From positions 1,472,200 to 1,536,199 of the forward strand of contig NZ_CP091740.1 in the NCBI RefSeq assembly GCF_022014595.1: DNA of 64,000 nucleotides, given 5' to 3'. The notes below the pieces were generated by a model. It saw nothing but the letters and a program-made list of their open reading frames with translations, made no database searches and was not told the DNA's origin. The translations under genes and the position numbers were made by a program. This DNA comes from Solitalea lacus (GTDB lineage Bacteria; Bacteroidota; Bacteroidia; Sphingobacteriales; Sphingobacteriaceae). Shown in pieces: positions 18,360-27,444 of this stretch (position 1 is its first letter; every line of letters starts with the position of its first letter).

Positions 18360-18388
18360 TTATTATAGTTTGTGAATTTGCGTTTGTT

Positions 18389-19369
18389 TTAAATGGCTAA
18401 AATGTTTACCAATTCAATGAGTGATTCATCCATTTCTGTTTTATTTTTAATAGCTAAATCGATACTGGTAAGAGCTACTTTGTTACTAATCATACCGGTC
18501 ATTTTGCGGTTATAACCTTTTAGCAGGGCTTCAACAGCTGCTTGTCCTAAACGGCTAGCAAGCACACGATCGAAGCTGGTCGGGCTTCCGCCACGTTGGA
18601 AATGGCCTAGAATACTCACTTTGGTGTCGTAGTTAAAGCGTTCTTTAACTTTTTCGGCAATGGCCATTGCACCACCGCCATGCTCACCTTCTGCTACTAC
18701 AACAATGCTAGAGGTTTTTTGATTGCCCAAGTCAATCATTAATTTGTCAACTAAGTCGTCAACAGAGGTTTCTTTTTCAGGAATTAATACAGCTTCAGCT
18801 CCACCACCAATTGCAGACCATAATGCAATGTACCCTGCATCACGACCCATTACTTCAACAAAAAACAAACGATCATGGGAGGCTGCAGTGTCTCTTATTT
18901 TGTCAATGGCATCAATGACAGTATTGTTTGCTGTATCAAAGCCAATAGTATAATCAGTGCCAAATAGGTCGTTGTCAATTGTTCCTGGTACACCAATTAC
19001 TTTAATATCATATTCTCTTGAAAGAATTTCTGCACCGGTGAAACTTCCATCACCACCAATAACTACTAAGCCATCAATGTTGTGTTTAACCAAGTTTTCA
19101 TACGCGGCTTTTCTTCCTTCAGAAGTCTTAAATTCTAAACAACGGGCTGTTTTCAAAATAGTGCCGCCACGTTGTACAATATTGCTGACAGATTTTGAGT
19201 TCAGGGGAATGATATCATTGCTTATAAGTCCCTGGTAGCCCTGTAAAACTCCAAACATTTGAACACCATGATAAATGCCTGTTCTTACTACTGCACGTAT
19301 ACAAGCATTCATGCCTGGGGCATCACCACCAGAGGTTAATACTGCAATTCTTTCAATCTTTTTAGTCAT
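18389..19369 (-). CDS. pfkA: ATP-dependent 6-phosphofructokinase
   Basis: 326 residues, the usual length of bacterial PfkA. It phosphorylates fructose 6-phosphate at C1. The phosphate-binding loop TSGGDAPGMN (start), GGDGSFTGA, the catalytic region GTIDNDLFGTDYTIGFDTA with its TIDND motif, and EVMGRDAGYIAL are present. The nucleotide-site glycine in GGDGS suggests ATP rather than pyrophosphate. It is the first gene of the pfkA-gap operon and diverges from the Nudix regulator at 19512; the palindrome at 19431-19451 lies in the shared upstream region. Confidence 0.97.
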   Translation of the reverse strand: MTKKIERIAVLTSGGDAPGMNACIRAVVRTGIYHGVQMFGVLQGYQGLISNDIIPLNSKSVSNIVQRGGTILKTARCLEFKTSEGRKAAYENLVKHNIDGLVVIGGDGSFTGAEILSREYDIKVIGVPGTIDNDLFGTDYTIGFDTANNTVIDAIDKIRDTAASHDRLFFVEVMGRDAGYIALWSAIGGGAEAVLIPEKETSVDDLVDKLMIDLGNQKTSSIVVVAEGEHGGGAMAIAEKVKERFNYDTKVSILGHFQRGGSPTSFDRVLASRLGQAAVEALLKGYNRKMTGMISNKVALTSIDLAIKNKTEMDESLIELVNILAI

Positions 19370-19430
19370 AAAGCGATAAAATTACAAAAATTAATCCAAA
19401 ACATTAAGTAATTTTAATATCTGGATGTGG

Positions 19431-19462
19431 TTTTTGTGTCTAACACAAAAATAGTAATATTG
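19431..19462. promoter_or_regulatory. Palindromic operator candidate and promoter elements between pfkA and the Nudix regulator
   Basis: TTTTTGTGT (19431-19439) and ACACAAAAA (19443-19451) are a perfect 9-base inverted repeat around CTA. On the plus strand TTG at 19434-19436, an 18-base spacer and TAATATTG (19455-19462) form a plausible promoter for the Nudix regulator. On the minus strand a TATTTTTG (19447-19454) could be a -7 box for pfkA. The palindrome overlaps both, as expected for an operator controlling two divergent units. NrtR-type regulators are known to bind such palindromes (family knowledge), so self-regulation and control of pfkA-gap is the inference. Confidence 0.55.
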
Positions 19463-19511
19463 CCGCTGAGTTTTATAAGCTTAGTGTTATTTATACAATA
19501 TCTTGCTATTA

Positions 19512-20207
19512 ATGGAAACTAACAACTTACCTAAATTACATTCTGATTTTTCGGTCGACTGTGTGGTTTTTGGTTTTGATAAGGGAGAGCTTAAAATAAT
19601 ATTAATTGAGCGTGCCGAGGAGCCCTTTAAAGACTATCTGGCATTGCCTGGTAATTTAGTGAATGATAATGAGGATATTGATCAGGCAGCCGATCGAGTA
19701 TTAAGCGAGTTAACAGGTCTGCATGATGTGTATATGGAGCAGCTCTACACCTTTGGAGATGTAAACCGACATCCACAAGGCAGGGTTATTACAGTAGCTT
19801 ATTTTTCATTAATTAAGATTAAAAAACAAACACTGAATCCTTTATCATCATACGCACGCAAAGCCCAATGGGTTTCAATTTCTGATATCCCAAAATTAGC
19901 GTTCGATCATAGTAAAATTTTGGATAAGGCCTATAAGCGTTTGCAAAGCGGTATTCGTTACCAACCAATTGGATTTGAATTATTACCGGAGAAGTTTACA
20001 CTAAGCCAGTTGCAGCAATTGTATGAAGTGATTTTGGAGAAGCCAATTGATAAACGGAACTTTCGTAAGAAAATTTTAAGCTTTGGATTGTTAATTGAAC
20101 TGGACGAAAAACAGAAAAACGTTTCGCACCGTGCGGCTAAACTGTATAAATTCAATAAATCCCGTTATAATAATTTAAAGAAAATGGGTTTTTCTTTTGA
20201 ATTATAA
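19512..20207 (+). CDS. NrtR-type Nudix transcriptional regulator
   Basis: 231 residues from the ATG at 19512. An N-terminal Nudix domain has DCVVFGFDKGELKIILIERA and LALPGNLVNDNEDIDQAADR, but the hydrolase motif GX5EX7REUXEEXGU is degenerate (LSELTGL), as in NrtR-like ligand sensors that lost hydrolysis. The C-terminal part (LSQLQQLYEVILEKPIDKRN and FRKKILSFGLLI) is the winged-helix DNA-binding domain. In this phylum such regulators control sugar use (AraR in Bacteroides) as well as NAD pathways. Its position between pfkA-gap and a sugar kinase suggests a carbohydrate role, but the ligand is unknown. Confidence 0.93.
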   Translation: METNNLPKLHSDFSVDCVVFGFDKGELKIILIERAEEPFKDYLALPGNLVNDNEDIDQAADRVLSELTGLHDVYMEQLYTFGDVNRHPQGRVITVAYFSLIKIKKQTLNPLSSYARKAQWVSISDIPKLAFDHSKILDKAYKRLQSGIRYQPIGFELLPEKFTLSQLQQLYEVILEKPIDKRNFRKKILSFGLLIELDEKQKNVSHRAAKLYKFNKSRYNNLKKMGFSFEL

Positions 20208-20230
20208 AATTAAAGTTGGCTTTTTAATAA

Positions 20231-20262
20231 AAAAGCGGGTGTTTGTAGCCCGCTTTTTTATT
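20231..20262. terminator. Bidirectional terminator between the Nudix regulator and the kinase
   Basis: AAAAGCGGG (20231-20239) and CCCGCTTTT (20249-20257) with more Ts on the plus side. It lies between two convergent genes. Confidence 0.85.
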
Positions 20263-20311
20263 ATTTTTTTAAAACTATTTTATTTGGTGTTTCAGATTGA
20301 AATATAAAAAT

Positions 20312-21175
20312 CTAAACTGAAGATAATTTTAATTCATTGATATGGTATTGAACCAAATCATCAATAGGGGAGCGAACAATTTTGCCTACTTGCATTCCAA
20401 ACTCATTACAAACCTCAGTTAGCACATCACGGAAGTTGTAGCTTACTGAACCAATGCAGTTAAAGGTGTGTTTTTGATAATCAGGGTAATGGCTTACCAA
20501 ATCACGGAAAAATGCAGTGAATGATTCTTTAATAACAGTACGAGAATATGGCTGTACATTATTATTGTCGTATAAAAACTTACTGAAGCTTGCTAAGAAA
20601 CGGTTAGGTAAAGGTTTCTTGTAAATACGATCTAAAATCTCATCGTGAGAATAACCGTAAGCACGATCGAAAGCATTCATTAGTTCCTGGGGCATTGCAC
20701 CACGCATATAATCACGTAGTAACCTACGACCGATGTATGAACCACTGCCTTCATCACCCAACATGTATCCTAATGAATCTATATTAAGTGTAATTTCTTT
20801 GCCATTATAATAGCAGGTATTGGTGCCAGTTCCCAAAATAGCTGCAAAGCCTGGTTGGTTGCCCAATAAAGCCCTAGCAGCAGCTAGTAAGTCATGGCTT
20901 ACAAAAACTTTAGCTTTGGTAAACACCGTGCGTAAGGCCGATGCAACCACTTCATTCTTCTCTTCGTTAGAACATCCAGCACCATAAAAACTAACATGTT
21001 CAATGCTGTTAATGTCAAGGTTGTCGGGAAGGTTGGTTTTCAAAGACTGGATAATTCCAGGCGAGTCAATAAAATAAGGATTATATCCTTCTGTGTTGAA
21101 ATAAACCTTTTTGTTCTCTTTGTTTAACAGGCACCAGTTAGTTTTTGTAGAACCGCCATCGGCAATAATTATCAT
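20312..21175 (-). CDS. BadF/BadG-type ATPase, probable N-acetylglucosamine kinase
   Basis: 287 residues. It opens with the phosphate-1 motif IADGGSTKTNW and contains AILGTGTNTCYYNG (phosphate-2) and LGDEGSGSYIGRRLLRDYM, typical of the ASKHA fold in BadF/BadG and in eukaryotic-like GlcNAc kinases. It probably phosphorylates an amino sugar or hexose with ATP. The gene faces the Nudix regulator across a shared terminator and lies near pfkA and gap, supporting a role in feeding sugar into glycolysis (inference). Confidence 0.82.
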   Translation of the reverse strand: MIIIADGGSTKTNWCLLNKENKKVYFNTEGYNPYFIDSPGIIQSLKTNLPDNLDINSIEHVSFYGAGCSNEEKNEVVASALRTVFTKAKVFVSHDLLAAARALLGNQPGFAAILGTGTNTCYYNGKEITLNIDSLGYMLGDEGSGSYIGRRLLRDYMRGAMPQELMNAFDRAYGYSHDEILDRIYKKPLPNRFLASFSKFLYDNNNVQPYSRTVIKESFTAFFRDLVSHYPDYQKHTFNCIGSVSYNFRDVLTEVCNEFGMQVGKIVRSPIDDLVQYHINELKLSSV

Positions 21176-21622
21176 AATGTTTGGTCGTTAATTTTAATCC
21201 CTATCTATATTTTGTCTAACGATTCATTAGAATTTTTTCAAAAATAGCAAAAAAATCAATTTTTTGATGTCATTATGAGAAAAAATGCAAGCATCTAGTA
21301 CCGGTGTTTTGTGCTCTAAAATTAAATTTAAATGAAATTGATGTAATGCGCTGATTTAGAATGATTTTCGGAGGTTTTCAAAAAAATCTTTTTGTAACCT
21401 GTACACTAAGCTTTGTGTTGCTTCGCTCGATAGATTTAGAGTTGAAACTAGTCAAATTTTGAACTAGGACTTATTTACAAAATACCTTAAAGATACATAA
21501 CCTGTAAAATCTTATCTGCTGGTAAATAGGAATAATCGTTTTGTAAATGGGGGTGTAGTTGCAAAATAGATAAAATGATATATGAAAGCTTGAAAAGCGC
21601 TTTCCGTTTTTTATTTTAGAGT
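21176..21622. other. 447-base intergenic region, no gene seen
   Basis: AT-rich region between the divergent kinase and esterase genes; it should hold both promoters. The arms CAAAAAA (21248-21254) and TTTTTTG (21260-21266) form an AT-only inverted repeat about 70 bases upstream of the kinase, which may be chance. I find no RNA gene or credible short ORF. Confidence 0.5.
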
Positions 21623-22798
21623 ATGCCGAAAAGATGGATTTTCTTGACTCTATTGCTGTTTTTTGGCGTTTTTTGCAACGCTCAGGTTGTCTTTCGTATT
21701 CATTCTGTTCCGATAAATACCTCATCGGTTGAAAAGCTTTACTTAGCCGGAAGCTTTAATAACTGGAACCCTGCAGATGAAAACTTTACATTTAAACGTT
21801 CTGCAAATGGTTCCTATTCATTAATTACAATGTTGGATTTTGGAGCTTATGAATTTAAAGTTACCAGAGGTAGTTGGGAAAAGGTCGAAGTCGACAGTTC
21901 GGGTAATCAAATTGAAAATCGAAGGATAGAAATCAAAACTGATGATATAATTAATATTGATATTGACGGCTGGTCCGACACTTACAAAAAACAAATGGTG
22001 CATACGGCATCATCGAATGTTTATTTGATTGACTCGGTTTTTTATATTCCACAGTTAGAAACACATCGTCGGGTTTGGATCTACCTGCCTAAAAATTATT
22101 ATGAAAAATCAGAACGAAAAAAGAAATACCCGGTTTTGTATATGCAGGACGGTCAAAATCTATTTGATGATTATTTTGCCCCTTATGGGGAGTGGAATGT
22201 AGATGAAACATTAGACAGCCTGGGGAAAGAGCTCATCATTGTAGCAGTGGATCATGGTGGAATGGAACGACTAAATGATTATTCCCCTTATCCGAACTTA
22301 AAATATGGTGGTGGAAAAGGTAATAGATACCTTGCTTTTATTGTCAATACCCTTCGTCCGTATATAAACTCGCATTACAGAACGCTTAAGGATGAACAAA
22401 ATACCGGAATGATGGGAAGCTCAATGGGGGGGCTGATTTCTTTTTACGGAGGGTTGCGATATGATAAAGTGTTTGGAAAAATTGGAGTGTTTTCGCCATC
22501 GTTTTGGTTTCAATCGTTAATTTATGATTACGCTAAAAAATGGAAACCTGAACGCAAGCAGCGTTTTTACATATTGGCCGGAGAAAATGAAAGTGATTCA
22601 TTAGTGGCAGAAGTTAAACGGATGGAAACTATCATGCACAATAAAGGATTAAATGATGAGGAACTTAAAGTGGCTATTAAGCCTGACGGACGGCATGCTG
22701 AGTGGTTTTGGCGACGTGAATTTTCTGATGCCATCAATTGGTTATTTCCCGAGCCACAAAACATAACAATTGTTAGAAAATTGCTTGGTAAATGGTAA
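21623..22798 (+). CDS. Secreted esterase with an N-terminal glycogen-binding-like (E-set) domain
   Basis: 391 residues. A signal peptide (IFLTLLLFFGVFCNAQ) is followed by an E-set domain of the CBM48/AMPK type (KLYLAGSFNNWNP, GSYSLITMLDFGAYEFKVTR). The C-terminal part is an esterase-D-type alpha/beta hydrolase: RVWIYLPKNYYE, YMQDGQNLFDD, the nucleophile elbow MGSSMGGLIS and the final histidine in DGRHAEWFWRREF. The combination resembles Bacteroidota carbohydrate or siderophore esterases (Fes/IroE-like). Because a TonB receptor and PepSY protein follow on the same strand, ferric-siderophore hydrolysis is possible, but a sugar ester is equally plausible. Confidence 0.88.
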   Translation: MPKRWIFLTLLLFFGVFCNAQVVFRIHSVPINTSSVEKLYLAGSFNNWNPADENFTFKRSANGSYSLITMLDFGAYEFKVTRGSWEKVEVDSSGNQIENRRIEIKTDDIINIDIDGWSDTYKKQMVHTASSNVYLIDSVFYIPQLETHRRVWIYLPKNYYEKSERKKKYPVLYMQDGQNLFDDYFAPYGEWNVDETLDSLGKELIIVAVDHGGMERLNDYSPYPNLKYGGGKGNRYLAFIVNTLRPYINSHYRTLKDEQNTGMMGSSMGGLISFYGGLRYDKVFGKIGVFSPSFWFQSLIYDYAKKWKPERKQRFYILAGENESDSLVAEVKRMETIMHNKGLNDEELKVAIKPDGRHAEWFWRREFSDAINWLFPEPQNITIVRKLLGKW

Positions 22799-22918
22799 AA
22801 ATTAAATATTAATTCATTTCAATATATAGATGACATTGCTCATATATGATTCGTTTTTCTTTTCTACCTTTGCCTGTATCTAAATATCGGTGAATTAAGC
22901 CGTTATTTGTGTGAAAGA

Positions 22919-23290
22919 ATGAAGAAACTTTTATCGATAGTATTAATGATGGCCATTTTGCTGCAAACATTCAGCAATTTGGTAATTGTTTCCAGCTATG
23001 AAGTAAATAAAGGTTTCATCTCAACCTACCTTTGCGAAAACAAAGACAAACCCAAGCTACATTGTAACGGGCAGTGTTACCTGATGAAAAAGCTAAAAAA
23101 AGCTGCGCAAGAGGAGGAACAACAGGCCAATAATTCGCTTCGTGAAAAATTTGAAATGAATCAATTCATTCAGATTGTTCAAGATAATTTTATCGATAAT
23201 AGCTATATAGAATTAAAACATATTCATTTCTTTTTGCAGAAAGAACCTTACAGTACTTCCTTTCCTATTTTCCACCCTCCCCAAGTTTAA
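22919..23290 (+). CDS. Small exported Cys-motif protein upstream of a TonB receptor
   Basis: 123 residues from the ATG at 22919. A hydrophobic N-terminal segment (LLSIVLMMAILLQTFSN) acts as signal or anchor. The conserved-looking core is LCENKDKPKLHCNGQCYL, with three cysteines, followed by a charged helix (MKKLKKAAQEEEQQ). Similar small proteins with a C(N)GxCYL motif occur in Bacteroidota next to TonB receptors and are candidates for binding Cu or Fe; that is recollection, not a search. The TonB receptor starts 176 bases downstream and the PepSY protein follows. TACCTTTG at 22865-22872 could be a -7 box. Confidence 0.75.
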   Translation: MKKLLSIVLMMAILLQTFSNLVIVSSYEVNKGFISTYLCENKDKPKLHCNGQCYLMKKLKKAAQEEEQQANNSLREKFEMNQFIQIVQDNFIDNSYIELKHIHFFLQKEPYSTSFPIFHPPQV

Positions 23291-23465
23291 ACTTCAATTT
23301 CATTTTCTTATAGATGATGATAGAATCTTTATTGCGCTAATGGAGCAGTTTTTTGCTGTTCATGGCTTTACGTGTCTTTAAGATTGTGATCATTCTTCTT
23401 CCAGAATTAATATACTCAATATTAACTATCGGGTAGGCCTTGCTTATCAGTACTATTAATAAACC

Positions 23466-25799
23466 ATGAAATTGAAAGTAATTTTTACTATTCTTTTGGC
23501 ATTGGCATATATTAATGCCTTTGCCCAACAAATTATTAAAGGAAAGGTGTATGATGCTGTAACGCACGAACCTTTATCAGGAGTGAGCGTATTTGCTCCG
23601 AATACAACCATAGGGGCCCAAACAAATGCCCAAGGCATTTTTAAATTTTCTACAGGAGAAAAAGTTATTAAGATCACAGTTTCGTTTTTGGGTTACGAAA
23701 CCCGAATTATGGAAGTGGGTGATAAAGAATTATCTATTGCATTGAGTCCGGTAGCGTCCAATATGCAAGAGGTAGTTGTAACAGCTAGCCGCGAAACGCA
23801 GTTACGCAGTCAGGCACCAATTGCCATTAGTAAGGTTTCGGCCAAGTTGTTAGAAGAAACCAAGCCTACGGCTGTTTATGAAGTGATGAACAAAGTATCA
23901 GGTGTGCTGATGGTGAATTTGAACAATGAGCAACATAGCATGTCAATTCGCCAGCCGATGACTACTTCGGGTTATTATCTTTATATGGAAGACGGTATCG
24001 GTATCAGGCCAATGGGTGTTTTTAATCATAATGCTTTGCTGGAAGTTAACCAATATGCCATTAGTTCGATAGAAGTGGTAAAAGGACCCGTGTCATCAAT
24101 TTATGGTCCTGAAGCGGTAGGAGGAGCTGTTAATTTTATCACTCAGCGGCCAACGGCCGTCCCATCGGCCCGTGTAGGTATTCAGTTTGATCAATGGGGC
24201 TATAAGCGTTTGCAATTTGGTGCCGGTGCGCAAATAGGAAAGTTCGGAGTATATGTTGGAGGGTTGAGCAGTCAGCAAAAAAACTCTTGGATGTCGTATT
24301 CCGATTACGACAAAGCTTCAGTGAATACTCGCTTAGAATATCAGTTGACTGCTAAAACCAGATTAGTAGGTACATTTATGTACGGCGACTATTACTCGCA
24401 AACCAGTGGCAGTGTTGATAGTATTGCTTTTTTTAATAGAAACTATACAAGCACTAATGATTTTACCTATCGAAAATCAAAGGCTAGTCGCTCACGTATT
24501 ACATTAGAACACGATTGGTCCAACGGTTCGAAGAGTTTTGTTACACTGTTTAATCGTTTTAACGAGCATGGACAAAATCCTTCTTATAGTATTAAATGGA
24601 AATCAGGACAAACAACTGCAACCGGCGAAATCAATTCAAATGATTTTACCAGTTATGGTATAGTTGGGCAACACAGCCAGCGTTTTGATTTTTTAAATTC
24701 AAAACTTATTGCTGGTGGTCTGTTTGATTATTCACCAAATGTTTATTCTGCATATCAAATCGATTTAAATGCTCAATTACGTCCTGATGGTAAGTCGGTA
24801 GAAAAATACACTATTATCAAGGAACGTCTGGATATTAAACTGTCGGATTATGCAGCTAAAATCAGAAATGCTGCAGCTTATTTACAATATGACTTTGAGC
24901 CATTGAAGAATTTGCGTTTTTCAACAGGCTTACGATACGATTTGATGTCGTTTACGTATGATAATTATTTGGATGCCTCATCAGGCAGTAAAGAATATAA
25001 GCACATTACGCCTAAAGTTGGTTTGACGTATGATTTGGGTCATGACAAAGGTTTCTATGCCAACTATTCTCAAGGGTTTGCTCCGCCGGCACTAACAGCT
25101 ATTTTTCGCAAAAAAAACAATACTAATCCTGCAGAGTTTTACTATAACCTAAAATCGGCTCTGTTTCAAAATTATGAAGTAGGCGCCTGGGCGGCCTTCC
25201 TTCAAAATAAAATTTATATTGATGTGGCTTTATATCGAATGGATGGTCGTAATGAATTACTGAATATTCGTCAACCTGATAATTCTTATGATTACCAGTC
25301 AGCCGGAAAAACCCTGCATAAAGGGATTGAATTTAGCGCAACGATAAAACCTGTAAAAGAACTGAATTTCCGCTTGGGAGGAACCTGTGCTATCCATCGA
25401 TTTGAAGATTTTCAGGTGAGTAATAAATCAACTGATCAGCTTAAAAATCTGAACGGCTATGACATGCCTTCATCACCGCGATGGGTTTGGAATGCGGAAT
25501 TGAGCTATTATCCTCAATGGTTTAAAAACTTCCGTACTTCAATGGAGTGGCAGCATGTTTCGGGCTGGTATCAAAATCAAATCAATATGGTTAGTTATTC
25601 TGGATATGATTTGCTAAATGCCAGAGTGGGTTACCAATGGAGAGGAATTGAAGTATACTCTAATTTGATGAATCTTACTGATGAATTATATGCAAGCAAC
25701 GCATCAAGGGGTAATAACATTACCGATCGTACAACTTATACTGCTGCGGCACCTCGAACCTGGGTGTTTGGGATAACATATCAATTGGCTAAAAAATAA
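23466..25799 (+). CDS. TonB-dependent outer-membrane receptor
   Basis: 777 residues. A signal peptide (ILLALAYINAFAQ) precedes a carboxypeptidase-D regulatory-like domain (IKGKVYDAVTHEPLSGVSVF) of about 80 residues, a plug domain (MQEVVVTASRETQLRSQAPI, then IEVVKGPVSSIYGPEAVGGA) and a C-terminal beta-barrel ending in an aromatic strand (WVFGITYQLAKK). It imports a ligand across the outer membrane using TonB energy. There is no SusD partner, so a metal chelate, cofactor or small metabolite is more likely than a glycan. The downstream PepSY protein supports iron or copper. Confidence 0.93.
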   Translation: MKLKVIFTILLALAYINAFAQQIIKGKVYDAVTHEPLSGVSVFAPNTTIGAQTNAQGIFKFSTGEKVIKITVSFLGYETRIMEVGDKELSIALSPVASNMQEVVVTASRETQLRSQAPIAISKVSAKLLEETKPTAVYEVMNKVSGVLMVNLNNEQHSMSIRQPMTTSGYYLYMEDGIGIRPMGVFNHNALLEVNQYAISSIEVVKGPVSSIYGPEAVGGAVNFITQRPTAVPSARVGIQFDQWGYKRLQFGAGAQIGKFGVYVGGLSSQQKNSWMSYSDYDKASVNTRLEYQLTAKTRLVGTFMYGDYYSQTSGSVDSIAFFNRNYTSTNDFTYRKSKASRSRITLEHDWSNGSKSFVTLFNRFNEHGQNPSYSIKWKSGQTTATGEINSNDFTSYGIVGQHSQRFDFLNSKLIAGGLFDYSPNVYSAYQIDLNAQLRPDGKSVEKYTIIKERLDIKLSDYAAKIRNAAAYLQYDFEPLKNLRFSTGLRYDLMSFTYDNYLDASSGSKEYKHITPKVGLTYDLGHDKGFYANYSQGFAPPALTAIFRKKNNTNPAEFYYNLKSALFQNYEVGAWAAFLQNKIYIDVALYRMDGRNELLNIRQPDNSYDYQSAGKTLHKGIEFSATIKPVKELNFRLGGTCAIHRFEDFQVSNKSTDQLKNLNGYDMPSSPRWVWNAELSYYPQWFKNFRTSMEWQHVSGWYQNQINMVSYSGYDLLNARVGYQWRGIEVYSNLMNLTDELYASNASRGNNITDRTTYTAAAPRTWVFGITYQLAKK

Positions 25800-25879
25800 T
25801 GGTTATGACAGGCAAGGGCAACGGAACTGAAAGGTTTGATTATGTGTATTCGTGTCTTTGCATGAAAAATTAAAATCCC

Positions 25880-27400
25880 ATGAATCTATTTTCATACATC
25901 AAGCGCAATATCTATAAATGGCATCGTTTGTCAAGCATTCTTATTGCCATTCCGGTAATTATGTGGACGTTGAGTGGAATAATGCATCCAATTATGACGT
26001 CTTTCAAGCCGAAAGTGAAAAATCAGTTTTTGAAAACGAATACTATTGATTTATCACGGATTAAGATTACACTGGATTCAGCTTTGCTGAAAAATAATAT
26101 AACCTCAATTTCCAATTTCAGGGTTATTGAGCTAAAGGATAAGTTATATTATCAAATCAGTCAGAAAAGTAATAACCAGCTCATCTTTATTGATGCCTCG
26201 ACAGGTCAGGTAAATGCTGATGCTCCTGTACAATATGCACAAAAACTTGCCTTGCAATTTTTGGGTGATTCTACCACAAGAATTACGAGTATATCATTGG
26301 TGAAAAGTTTTGATGATGAATACTTGGAAATTAACAGACTATTGCCGGTTTATAAGGTGAATTTTGATCGAAAGGATGGCGTACGCCTCTATGTTGACCC
26401 TGTTAGTGATCGTTTAGGTTTGGCTATGGATGATAATAGAGCCGCCTTTACTTCTTTTTTTAGAAATTTTCATAGTTGGGAATTCTTAAAATCGTTAGGT
26501 TCATTTCAAACGGCAGTGCTGGTAGTTCTGTCTGGTTTAGCCTTTATCACTGCTGTAATGGGGATTTATATCGCTTTTATCAGTAAATCAAAAAAAAGAA
26601 GTGGAACGGTAAGGTATCGTCGCGTACATCGCCAAATTGCAATTGTCGTTTCTGTAACTACGCTTATGTTTACATTTAGCGGAGCTTATCATGCATTTAA
26701 AAAGTTTGAGCCCGATAACCGCCAAAACTATTTTGTTGAATATGAATTTAAAGCCAAGAATTTAGGCTTGTGCTTCGACTCTATTGCCACTAAATATCAG
26801 GTGAAAAATGTCTCACTTGTTCAAATGAATAATACTTCCTATGTAAGATTAACCTGCTCATCCTCAGTGACGAATAAAGGTGAATGCTGTGAGAAAATGA
26901 ATATGGCTGCTGCAAAATTTGGGGAGAAGGGAAAGGCAGATTCTGAGGAGATTCGGTATTTAAGTATTCCTGATTTAAAAGAGTTGCCCAATGGTGAAGA
27001 GCAATATGCCCGCTTTATGGCGACAACATTTAGTAAAAATTCTGATGAAAAGATTGTATCAGCAACCTCTATAAACGAGTTTAAAGGGGAATATGGATTT
27101 GTAAATAAAAGGCTGCCTGTTTATAAGGTTCAGTTTGCCACTAACTATAATGAACGTTGGTATGTAGAAACTTCATCCGGAAAAATGGCTGCTAAAATCA
27201 ATGATATGGATTTGCGTGAGGGGCTAAGCTTTTCAATGCTCCATAAATTCCACTTTGCCGATGGCATAGGTAAAACCACGCGAGATGTGCTTACTGTTAT
27301 TGCAGCATTAGGTAATTTAATGGCCGCTTTAGCGGGGATTATTCTGCTGTTGATTTGGTATAAAAGAAAGAAAGAAAAGGTCTCTAGAGTAAAGGCATAA
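25880..27400 (+). CDS. PepSY-associated transmembrane protein (reductase-like)
   Basis: 506 residues. Four membrane helices are visible: LSSILIAIPVIMWTLSGIMH near the start, LVVLSGLAFITAVMGIYIAF, IVVSVTTLMFTFSGAYHAFK, and IAALGNLMAALAGIILLLIW at the end, with PepSY-type domains between. His residues in helices one (WHRLSS, IMHP) and three (VHRQIA, YHAFKK) could hold heme, as in PepSY_TM proteins that reduce ferric siderophores. An unusual insert with GECCEKMN sits in the second periplasmic domain. It lies 80 bases after the TonB receptor and is likely cotranscribed, acting in reduction or release of the imported metal (inference). Confidence 0.87.
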   Translation: MNLFSYIKRNIYKWHRLSSILIAIPVIMWTLSGIMHPIMTSFKPKVKNQFLKTNTIDLSRIKITLDSALLKNNITSISNFRVIELKDKLYYQISQKSNNQLIFIDASTGQVNADAPVQYAQKLALQFLGDSTTRITSISLVKSFDDEYLEINRLLPVYKVNFDRKDGVRLYVDPVSDRLGLAMDDNRAAFTSFFRNFHSWEFLKSLGSFQTAVLVVLSGLAFITAVMGIYIAFISKSKKRSGTVRYRRVHRQIAIVVSVTTLMFTFSGAYHAFKKFEPDNRQNYFVEYEFKAKNLGLCFDSIATKYQVKNVSLVQMNNTSYVRLTCSSSVTNKGECCEKMNMAAAKFGEKGKADSEEIRYLSIPDLKELPNGEEQYARFMATTFSKNSDEKIVSATSINEFKGEYGFVNKRLPVYKVQFATNYNERWYVETSSGKMAAKINDMDLREGLSFSMLHKFHFADGIGKTTRDVLTVIAALGNLMAALAGIILLLIWYKRKKEKVSRVKA

Positions 27401-27444
27401 TATAAAAATGTACAGTTCCTATGTAAAAAGGAACCGTATTTTGA

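Noticed and set aside
21248..21266. CAAAAAA/TTTTTTG inverted repeat upstream of the kinase
   Set aside because: It is made almost entirely of A and T runs, and has no clear relation to the palindrome at 19431.
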